Part shown: in pieces, positions 7,249 to 12,942 of the stretch
Layout: each line of letters starts with the position of its first letter
Numbering within the stretch: position 1 is the first letter of the stretch
Source: Lachnospiraceae bacterium UBA3826
GTDB lineage: Bacteria; Bacillota; Clostridia; Lachnospirales; Lachnospiraceae
Assembly: GCA_002393095.1 (NCBI GenBank)
Contig: DGII01000070.1
Span: forward strand, 1-14,722
Direction: 5' to 3'
Length of the DNA stretch: 14,722 nucleotides
Made by a program: the position numbers and the translations under genes
Notes under the pieces: model-generated
Told to the model about the DNA's origin: nothing
What the model saw: only the letters and a program-made list of their open reading frames with translations
Databases searched by the model: none

Positions 7249-7571
7249 ATAAACAAGAGAGAGAAAGAAATCCTGTCGGAGGTGGCAGGTATCTATAGAT
7301 GAAAGATATAGATAAGAGGAATCAATTAGTAGTATAGGAGGGCGGACCACCGGACTAAGAATTTGAATTCCAAAGAAGACGTACAATTGGGGCATAGAAT
7401 GAGCGAGAGATGATAATCGCAGTACATAAGTACACTTGGAGAAATGCTATTAAGGCTACGTCGGTACAACTGAATACGGAGGCGATAGGTTGATAGAATA
7501 TGGAGGTGCAGTCCATTGGAGACATCGTCATAAGAGCGGATATCAGATTTCGAATCGGGTATCCGCTTTTT
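7249..7571 (+). ncRNA. Candidate structured non-coding RNA, about 320 nt, GGAGG-rich
   Basis: The region lies between a near-consensus promoter and a terminator, contains no credible protein gene and is rich in local pairing. Hairpins seen: CCTGTC/GGCAGG (7272-7277/7284-7289) with GGAGGT as its loop; TATCTATA/TATAGATA (7290-7297/7307-7314); TTAGT/ACTAA (7326-7330/7354-7358) enclosing CGG/CCG; GCGA/TCGC (7403-7406/7417-7420); and longer-range GACGT/ACGTC (7378-7382/7458-7462) and GGCGAT/ATCGTC (7481-7486/7524-7529). GGAGG occurs at 7278, 7337, 7478 and 7502, and GGA ten times in all. It lacks the conserved cores I know for tmRNA, SRP RNA, RNase P RNA, T-box or cobalamin riboswitches, and its ends do not pair as in 6S RNA. 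It could be an unfamiliar Rfam class such as the raiA motif, which I cannot exclude from memory. The next gene has its own promoter, so this is not simply a leader. Confidence 0.6.
7535..7571 (+). terminator. Terminator of the RNA gene
   Basis: AGCGGATA (7535-7542) pairs with TATCCGCT (7560-7567); the stem continues after an internal loop with GATT/AATC (7546-7549/7553-7556). Five T follow (7567-7571). Confidence 0.85.
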
Positions 7572-7593
7572 AAGACTTTACGGTATCTTTATC

Positions 7594-7622
7594 TTGCGTT
7601 ATCAGCGCTTATGCTATACAAT
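7594..7622 (+). promoter_or_regulatory. Probable promoter of the GH3 hexosaminidase gene
   Basis: TTGCGT (7594-7599), 17 nt, TACAAT (7617-7622); alternatively an extended -10, TG-C-TATACA (7612-7620). It lies after the RNA gene terminator and 65 nt before the start codon. Confidence 0.55.
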
Positions 7623-7687
7623 ATTTAGTGGCAATGTACTGATATATATATATAGGAAGAGATAAAGGAAAAAGGGAAAATAAATAA

Positions 7688-9058
7688 ATGGCTGATAAGA
7701 ATACAGTTAGCAATATATCGGATGCGGAGAGACGACAGATAAGACATAAGAGGCGTATAAGGAATCAGGTCATAGCCTATGTGGTGCTTGTAGTGCTGGT
7801 TGTGGGTGCTGCGGCAGGCGGCCTGTACGGTGTCAAGACGATCGGACAGAAGCTGTATGAAAGTAAGGTAGCTAAAGAAGCTGAGGCAGAATCCATAGCT
7901 GCGGCTGAGGCGGAATCGGAAGCTGCAGAGCTGGCGGCAATAGCAGCCGCATCGGAGCCGGAGAGCGAGGAACCCACTCCGGAGGTGGTTGAAGAGACTC
8001 CGGAGGATCTGCTGGAGGAAGTGGTTCAGTCGTGTATAGCGGATATGTCTCTTGAGGATAAGGTGGCTGGACTTTTCATACTTACCCCGGAGGAGCTGAC
8101 CGGTGTGGATAAGGCCATCAAGGCAGGAGACGGTACGAAGGAAGCACTGGAAAAATATGCTGTCGGCGGGATCGTATATTTTGCACAGAATATTCAGAGC
8201 GAAGCTCAGATCAAGGAGATGGTAGCCAATACCGTATCGTATAGTAAGTACCCCCTCTTTATAGCGGTTGATGAAGAGGCAGGCAAGGTCGCAAGATTGC
8301 AGACAACACTTAAGCTAGATGCAACGGATACGCCTGCAACGATAGGAGAGGGCGGCGACGCATCGGCTGCGTATAACGCATATTCCATAATAGGTGAGAG
8401 GCTTGCCACATACGGATTCAACCTTGACTTCGCCCCTGTTGCCGATGTGCTGACCAATGAAGATAATGATGCCATAGGAGACAGATCCTTCGGAAGTGAT
8501 CCAGCGGTTGTGTCAGATATGGTGACACAGGCAGTTCAGGGACTTACATCCAACGGGATCACGGCTTGTGTGAAGCACTTCCCGGGACAGGGTTCCGTTG
8601 GTGAAGATACTCATGACGGAATGGCTACTACGGACAGAAGTGCCGATGATATGAAGAATACGGATATCCTGCCTTTTACCGCAGGTATAGAGGCGGGAGC
8701 GCAGATGGTTATGGTGGGACACTTCATCTGTCCTTCGATCACAGAGGATGCCACGACACCATGCTCGCTCTCCAAGGCGGTCATGACCGATATGTTAAGG
8801 GGAGAATACGGATATAACGGTGTCATCATCACGGATGCACTTAATATGACGGCGATATCCGAGTACTACGGAGCGGATGAGGCAGCCATTAAGGCGCTCA
8901 AGGCCGGAGCGGATATGATACTTATGCCGGAGGACTTCGAGACGGCTTACAACGGAGTGCTGGAGGCAGTCAAGGACGGGACTATCGACGAACAGCGCAT
9001 CAATGATTCGCTTGCAAGAGTATACAGGATCAAGTACAGGTCCACTGTAGAGAACTGA
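7688..9058 (+). CDS. Membrane-anchored GH3 beta-N-acetylhexosaminidase (NagZ-like)
   Basis: 456 residues. A basic cytoplasmic N-terminus (R-R-I-R-N-Q) precedes one membrane segment (about 29-50) with no cleavage site, then a Glu/Ala-rich linker (about 58-110), placing the catalytic domain (about 115-450) outside the cell. The GH3 core is clear: the K-H-F-P-G motif at 296-300, the Asp-Thr-His dyad at 307-309 (D-S-H in most NagZ proteins) that serves as acid/base, and nucleophile D383 in I-I-T-D-A-L-N-M. The usual KHFPGHG reads KHFPGQG. The family removes terminal N-acetylglucosamine, chiefly from peptidoglycan fragments; by topology it works on the wall or on imported glycans. The ribosome binding site is an A/G-rich run ending 11 nt before ATG. 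Single gene between promoter and terminator. A different beta-glycoside substrate is possible. Confidence 0.9.
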   Translation: MADKNTVSNISDAERRQIRHKRRIRNQVIAYVVLVVLVVGAAAGGLYGVKTIGQKLYESKVAKEAEAESIAAAEAESEAAELAAIAAASEPESEEPTPEVVEETPEDLLEEVVQSCIADMSLEDKVAGLFILTPEELTGVDKAIKAGDGTKEALEKYAVGGIVYFAQNIQSEAQIKEMVANTVSYSKYPLFIAVDEEAGKVARLQTTLKLDATDTPATIGEGGDASAAYNAYSIIGERLATYGFNLDFAPVADVLTNEDNDAIGDRSFGSDPAVVSDMVTQAVQGLTSNGITACVKHFPGQGSVGEDTHDGMATTDRSADDMKNTDILPFTAGIEAGAQMVMVGHFICPSITEDATTPCSLSKAVMTDMLRGEYGYNGVIITDALNMTAISEYYGADEAAIKALKAGADMILMPEDFETAYNGVLEAVKDGTIDEQRINDSLARVYRIKYRSTVEN

Positions 9059-9065
9059 TCATCAC

Positions 9066-9107
9066 AGGCCGATACAATGCATTGCGTGCATCGGCCTTAT
9101 TTTTTTT
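9066..9107 (+). terminator. Terminator after the hexosaminidase gene
   Basis: AGGCCGAT (9066-9073) pairs with ATCGGCCT (9090-9097); inner bases can extend it (ATGCA/TGCAT). A T-rich tail follows (9100-9107). Confidence 0.88.
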
Positions 9108-9125
9108 ATCTTTTTTCTTAAAACA

Positions 9126-9154
9126 CCCCATTTTTAATAAAAGTGCACACGTAT
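9126..9154 (+). promoter_or_regulatory. Possible SigI-type promoter of the secreted-protein/sigI/rsgI operon
   Basis: ACCCCA at 9126-9131 and CGTA at 9151-9154 resemble the ACCCCC and CGAA/CGWA boxes reported for SigI promoters in Bacillus and Clostridium thermocellum. No TTGACA-like box sits at the right distance from the nearby TATTAT. A sigI homologue lies in the operon just downstream, so autoregulation is plausible. The 19-nt gap between boxes has not been checked against known spacings. Confidence 0.35.
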
Positions 9155-9173
9155 TATATAACAGATAGGAAAA

Positions 9174-9220
9174 TCACTGTCCGGTATCATCCCTGTCCCC
9201 TCAGAGATATCGGACAGTGA
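9174..9220 (+). other. 15-bp hairpin in the operon leader
   Basis: 9174-9188 pairs with 9206-9220 (TCACTGTCCGG... against ...CGGACAGTGA, one G-U) around a 17-nt pyrimidine-rich loop, 20 nt before the GGAGG of the next gene. No U-tract follows, so it is not a terminator. It could stabilise the mRNA or be a protein-binding site; CCTC in the loop could pair with GAGG of the ribosome binding site, but only over 4 bp. Confidence 0.65.
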
Positions 9221-9252
9221 AGATCTTAAGAATTAAAAATGGAGGAATCAGG

Positions 9253-10077
9253 ATGAAAAAAAGGATAATGAGAAGAGTAATAACAGGTATAGCAGCAGGA
9301 ACACTTACGCTTGCAATGGGTACCACGGCACTGGCAGCATCAGCTAATAACAGAATGCAAAATGGCAGACCTCAGGGTCAGGGCGATATGTTCGGACAGA
9401 TGCAGGACGGAGAGAGGCCGCAATTCCCCGATGGAGAACAGGCTGATGGAAGAATGCCGCGGGGCAATATGCCGCAAGGCGAGATGCCACAGGGCGAAAT
9501 GCCGCAGGGCGATATGCCACAGGGCGAAATGCCACAGGGCGAGATGCCGCAGGGGGATATGCCGCAGGGTGGAATGATGAATATGCCTATGCTTAATTCT
9601 GATGAAATCAGTTCAGCGATCGATGAGTTGGAGGATGATGAAGTAAAGGCGGAATTAAATGAACTTCTTGACGCATATACACAGGCCCTTGATGCAGAGA
9701 AGTCTGCCATGGATGCACATAAGGACAGTGAGGATACTGACTTAAGCGACATGGATAAGTACAGGGAGGCAGTCAGGGAAGCAATGGATGCATTGCAGGA
9801 AGCGCTCACCGATGCAGGTATAGATATTAAAGCCGGAGGTGAGGGTATGCCGTATGAAGGTGAGAGAATTGATAGGAATGCAGAGATATCGGACAAAAAT
9901 ACAGAGCTTACAGATAAGGATACAGAGATAGCTGATAAGGATGCGGAGACAGTGAATAAGGATGCGGAGACAGCAAGCAAGGATACAGAGAAGTCGGTAG
10001 GTGCGAATAACAAAACAAATGATGCGGGTATCCTCGAAAAGATAGGCAACTGGATCAAATCGCTCCTTGGCAGATAG
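9253..10077 (+). CDS. Secreted Met-Pro-Gln-Gly repeat protein, unknown function
   Basis: 274 residues from the ATG at 9253, 7 nt after GGAGG (9241-9245); an in-frame ATG at 9217 has no such site. A signal peptide is clear: M-K-K-R-I-M-R-R, a hydrophobic core, then T-A-L-A-A-S with cleavage near 28-29. The mature protein has a Gln/Gly/Met-rich stretch, eight MPxGx pentads (68-107), a helical, acidic, coiled-coil-like segment (about 115-190), five heptads of the form [AT]-E-x-x-x-K-[DN] (210-244) and a final amphipathic helix (I-L-E-K-I-G-N-W-I-K-S-L-L). I do not recognise a catalytic domain. It is the first gene of a unit with sigI and rsgI (4 nt to sigI), so it may be a SigI target, a ligand or a modulator of RsgI, or a wall-associated protein; the last three are guesses. 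Met-Pro-Gly low-complexity tracts are common in secreted Lachnospiraceae proteins. Confidence 0.8.
   Translation: MKKRIMRRVITGIAAGTLTLAMGTTALAASANNRMQNGRPQGQGDMFGQMQDGERPQFPDGEQADGRMPRGNMPQGEMPQGEMPQGDMPQGEMPQGEMPQGDMPQGGMMNMPMLNSDEISSAIDELEDDEVKAELNELLDAYTQALDAEKSAMDAHKDSEDTDLSDMDKYREAVREAMDALQEALTDAGIDIKAGGEGMPYEGERIDRNAEISDKNTELTDKDTEIADKDAETVNKDAETASKDTEKSVGANNKTNDAGILEKIGNWIKSLLGR
9454..9573 (+). repeat. Eight 15-bp tandem repeats encoding MP(Q/R)Gx pentads
   Basis: Units of 15 nt, encoding pentads ending N, E, E, D, E, E, D, G. Units 2-4 and 5-7 repeat the E-E-D order, so a 45-nt superunit was probably duplicated. In-frame copy-number change is expected between strains. Confidence 0.9.
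9880..9984 (+). repeat. Five 21-bp tandem repeats encoding heptads
   Basis: Units start at 9880, 9901, 9922, 9943 and 9964, each encoding [AT]-E-x-x-x-K-[DN]; a partial sixth follows. Units 4 and 5 differ mainly in the variable middle codons. Confidence 0.85.
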
Positions 10078-10081
10078 GCAG

Positions 10082-10846
10082 ATGCAGACAAAATGTGCTA
10101 TCATATATCATATGGATGAAGTGAGTGTTGAGGCTTTGAAAGCGGCAGAGGATGCCTCTTTTAAGGAGAACTTCATAAAGAAAAGCAGACAGACCATTCT
10201 TCGTATGGCTTCCGTAGTATCGGGAAGATATGTGACAACAAGTGATGATGAATGGTCTGTGGCTTTGTATGCCTATAATAAGGCCATAGATACATATGAT
10301 GCATCGAAGGGCGAATTCCTGCCATATGTGCAGGTGGTGATAAAAAGGGCGCTGGCAGACTATTACAGAAAAGAGAACAGATATGCTCATGAGATCGCCT
10401 ACCCTCCGGATGCAATGACGGGAGAAGCTGATGATACTGAAAGCGCGGCATCGGATGTACGAAGAGCATTCATAAGAGTCAGTGAAGATGAAGCAAGGCA
10501 GAAGGAGGAGAAGTCCGACCTGACCGGTGAGATAACTGAGGTCAACGAAAGACTTAAAAAGTACGGTTTTACATTCTATGATGTGTCAGATGCATCTCCC
10601 AAGGCAGGCAAGACTAAGAAGGAATGCGCGAAGGTGATAGCATGTATCCTTGATGATAAGGATATGACGGAAGCGGTGGAGAAGACGGGAAGGCTTCCGG
10701 CGGTCAGACTTAAGAGTGCTGCAAGAGTATCGGGGAAGATGCTTGACAGGTACAGACGATATATAGTGATGGCGGTCATCATACTTAACGGTGAGTATCC
10801 GCTTTTGGCGGATTATCTGCAATATGTGAGAAAGGAGGGCGGATGA
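10082..10846 (+). CDS. sigI: RNA polymerase sigma factor, SigI family
   Basis: 254 residues from ATG 10082, close to the 251 of Bacillus SigI. The start is uncertain: 10082 lies 4 nt after the previous stop with AGG just upstream (translational coupling), TTG 10067 would overlap the previous gene, and ATG 10112 has no ribosome binding site. The sigma region 2 is clear: F-I-K-K-S-R-Q-T-I-L-R-M-A-S, then D-D-E-W-S-V-A-L-Y-A-Y-N-K-A-I-D and K-G-E-F-L-P-Y-V-Q-V-V-I-K-R-A-L-A-D-Y-Y-R, the SigI counterpart of region 2 core-binding and -10-reading helices. The C-terminal part (K-T-G-R-L-P ... D-R-Y-R-R-Y-I-V-M) matches the SigI-specific promoter-recognition domain. It is cotranscribed and overlaps rsgI by 4 nt. 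It would be held by RsgI at the membrane until a signal triggers proteolysis. Confidence 0.9.
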   Translation: MQTKCAIIYHMDEVSVEALKAAEDASFKENFIKKSRQTILRMASVVSGRYVTTSDDEWSVALYAYNKAIDTYDASKGEFLPYVQVVIKRALADYYRKENRYAHEIAYPPDAMTGEADDTESAASDVRRAFIRVSEDEARQKEEKSDLTGEITEVNERLKKYGFTFYDVSDASPKAGKTKKECAKVIACILDDKDMTEAVEKTGRLPAVRLKSAARVSGKMLDRYRRYIVMAVIILNGEYPLLADYLQYVRKEGG

Positions 10847-11886
10847 TGAAAGCGGTAGTGCTTGAAAAAAGAGACAAAAAAGCGGCTGTAATGACTAAGG
10901 ACGGCAGAGTCATCAGGATAAAGGATGCCGGCTATACTGTTGGACAGGAGATATATATCCAAGCGGCTGCATCAAAAAGGCTTATAAGATATATACCGGC
11001 AGCAGTTGCGGCGATACTCTTCCTGTCGGCAGGCAGCGGAATGATAGTCTATGCCAGACCCTACGGAACAGTCAGCCTCGATATCAATCCGTCCATAGAA
11101 TATACCATTAACAGATTCGACAGAGTACTTGCGGCGGAGGGTATCAACGATGACGGGAGCGCGATACTTAATGAGCTTGAGCTAAAGAGTATTCTGCATA
11201 AGAATATAGAAGAAGCCATGGAGATGACCATAGATCAGGTCGAAGCAGACGGGTATCTGGACGAGGACGAAGAGAGATATATAGTGGTCAGCGCGTCCAC
11301 AGACAGAGATGAATATACCGATGATATAGTGGAAAGGCTTAACAATGTGGCAGACAGGCATGAGGGTGTCAAAGCCATTGCTCTTAAGGTATCGGATGAG
11401 GATGTAAGAAAAGCGCATGATCAGGGGATATCTGCGGGCAAGCTTAAGATGGTGGATGAGCTTGAGAAGGTATATGGTGAGGAAATAGACAGAGCGGAAT
11501 GGAATAAGCGAAGCGTCAATGATATAATAATTGAGTATGAGGGAAGAGAACCGGCAGAAGCGCCTATGAAAGAGCCCGCTGCCGGATTGGATGGCATGCC
11601 CTATGATGGCGGCATACCTGATGATACGACACAGGACGATATAGCACCGGATAATATGATGCCGGATGGTCTGGTGCCGGGTGACAGACCTGCCGATATG
11701 AGACCGAACGAGGTGCCGGGTGTGATGCCTAATGATATGCAGGGTACGATACCGGATGATATGCAGGGTACGATACCGGGTGATATGCCGGGTATGATGC
11801 CTGATGATATGCCTGACGGGATGACGGGTGGAAGACCGGATGATAACCGTAACGGACAGATGATGGAACCAAAAGAAAAGAGGTAG
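10843..11886 (+). CDS. rsgI: RsgI-like membrane anti-sigma factor with Met/Pro/Asp-rich tail
   Basis: 347 residues. AAAGGAGG (10831-10838) precedes two adjacent ATGs (10843, 10846); the start overlaps the sigI stop. Residues 1-45 are the cytoplasmic RsgI_N anti-sigma domain (A-V-V-L-E-K-R-D-K-K-A-A-V-M-T). One membrane segment lies at about 49-71. Outside it comes the conserved juxtamembrane domain with L-D-I-N-P-S-I-E-Y-T-I-N-R-F (79-92), typical of RsgI; the Asn-Pro bond in this motif is the reported autoproteolysis site in characterised RsgI proteins. An acidic helical region follows to about 235. Clostridial RsgI proteins often end in a carbohydrate-binding module. Here residues 240-347 are low-complexity, with repeated (D/N/G)DM(P/Q)G, IPDDM and MMPDDM units and a basic end. 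The signal sensed is therefore unknown. Downstream epimerase starts 9 nt later. Confidence 0.9.
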   Translation: MMKAVVLEKRDKKAAVMTKDGRVIRIKDAGYTVGQEIYIQAAASKRLIRYIPAAVAAILFLSAGSGMIVYARPYGTVSLDINPSIEYTINRFDRVLAAEGINDDGSAILNELELKSILHKNIEEAMEMTIDQVEADGYLDEDEERYIVVSASTDRDEYTDDIVERLNNVADRHEGVKAIALKVSDEDVRKAHDQGISAGKLKMVDELEKVYGEEIDRAEWNKRSVNDIIIEYEGREPAEAPMKEPAAGLDGMPYDGGIPDDTTQDDIAPDNMMPDGLVPGDRPADMRPNEVPGVMPNDMQGTIPDDMQGTIPGDMPGMMPDDMPDGMTGGRPDDNRNGQMMEPKEKR

Positions 11887-11891
11887 AGGGG

Positions 11892-11907
11892 TAGTGTGAA
11901 AAATATG
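11892..11907 (+). repeat. Left-end fragment of the structured repeat
   Basis: TAGTGTGAAAAATATG is identical to the first 16 bases of copy 2 (4515-4530) and differs at one base from copy 1 (388-403). The rest of the element is absent. It spans the start region of the epimerase gene, so it is a remnant or a chance match; a 16-base identity is unlikely by chance in a window this size. Confidence 0.5.
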
Positions 11908-12930
11908 ATCGAAATGAAAGCATTATTGATAGGCGGAACAGGTCAGATAAGTATGGCGATCACAAGGAAGCTTATAAAGGATGGCTGGGAAGTGCATCTG
12001 CTTAATAGAGGCAGCCGTTCTTTGGAGCTTCCTAAGGAGGTTCACGGTATTATAGCCGATATTAATGATAAGGAGGATGTGCTTAGTAAGATAGGGGATA
12101 TGTACTTTGATTGTGTATGTGAGTTCATCGGATTCACTGTGGATCAGGTTAAGAGAGACTATGAGCTTTTTAACGGACGAACGAACCAGTACATATATAT
12201 CAGCTCTGCATCCGCATACCATAAGCCGGTAAAAAGCTATATCATAACCGAAGGAACCACACTTGCCAACCCTTACTGGCAGTACTCGCGTGATAAGATA
12301 GAGTGTGAGGAATTCCTTATGTCCATGTATCGTAAGGAGGGCTTCCCCGTAACGATAGTCCGCCCTTCACATACATATGACGAGAGACATATACCCTTAG
12401 GAGTGCACGGAAACAAGGGATTCTGGCAGGTCATTAAGAGGATGATGGAGGAAAAGCCCGTGATCATACAGGGCGACGGAACTTCTCTCTGGACGCTGAC
12501 ATTTAACAGTGATTTTGCCATAGGTTATACAGGACTTATGGGTAATAAGCACGCTATAGGTGAGGCGTTCCAGATAACCTCCGATGAGACGCTGACATGG
12601 AATCAGATATATGAGACCATTGCGGATGCCCTCGGTGTGACACTTCATCCATATCATGTGTCTTCGGATTATCTTGCCTCGGTGGGAGAGAAATACGATC
12701 TTACAGGCTCCCTGACAGGAGATAAATCCAATTCGGTAGTATTTGACAACAGTAAGCTTAAATCTGTCGTACCTGATATGCGGACGGAGGTGCCCTTCCA
12801 TAAGGGAGTGAGGATCGCCCTTGACTATATACTTTCTCATCCGGAATGTCAGGTCGAAGATCCTGAATTCGATGAATGGTGCGATAAAGTTATCGTTGCT
12901 TTGGAGAATTCAAAAAATGCGGTCAGATGA
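11896..12930 (+). CDS. NAD-dependent epimerase/dehydratase (extended SDR)
   Basis: 344 residues from GTG 11896, 4 nt after GAGGGG; ATG 11905 and 11914 are alternatives, and the strand from M-K-A-L-L-I-G-G-T-G begins only at 11914, so the exact start is open. Rossmann motif G-G-T-G-Q-I-S (family GGTGxIG), then an acidic I-A-D-I-N-D, S-S-A-S-A-Y and the catalytic Tyr-x-x-x-Lys as Y130-S-R-D-K134. The C-terminal half has I-V-R-P-S-H-T-Y-D and W-T-L-T-F-N-S-D-F-A substrate-domain elements. Members act on nucleotide sugars or similar substrates; the specific one is not evident. Only 9 nt separate it from rsgI, so it is probably in the SigI operon, suggesting a surface-glycan role (inference). Confidence 0.87.
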   Translation: MKNMIEMKALLIGGTGQISMAITRKLIKDGWEVHLLNRGSRSLELPKEVHGIIADINDKEDVLSKIGDMYFDCVCEFIGFTVDQVKRDYELFNGRTNQYIYISSASAYHKPVKSYIITEGTTLANPYWQYSRDKIECEEFLMSMYRKEGFPVTIVRPSHTYDERHIPLGVHGNKGFWQVIKRMMEEKPVIIQGDGTSLWTLTFNSDFAIGYTGLMGNKHAIGEAFQITSDETLTWNQIYETIADALGVTLHPYHVSSDYLASVGEKYDLTGSLTGDKSNSVVFDNSKLKSVVPDMRTEVPFHKGVRIALDYILSHPECQVEDPEFDEWCDKVIVALENSKNAVR

Positions 12931-12942
12931 CCGCATTTTTTT
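12912..12942. terminator. Bidirectional terminator shared by convergent genes
   Basis: GCGGTC (12919-12924) pairs with GACCGC (12929-12934) around AGAT; the stem extends by A-tract against T-tract (12912-12918 with 12935-12941). T-runs occur on both strands. Both flanking stop codons fall within it: TGA of the epimerase at 12928-12930 and the stop of the minus-strand ATPase gene at 12923-12925. Confidence 0.92.

Noticed and set aside
7249..7571. tmRNA, SRP RNA, RNase P RNA, 6S RNA, T-box or c-di-AMP riboswitch
   Set aside because: The conserved cores of these classes are not found, and the 5' and 3' ends do not pair as in 6S RNA.
9454..9573. CRISPR-like array
   Set aside because: 15-bp direct repeats without spacers, in frame within a gene with a signal peptide.
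9378..10091. Long minus-strand open frame opposite the secreted protein
   Set aside because: An artefact of the repeat codon pattern; it has no start signal and its low-complexity translation mirrors the plus-strand repeats.
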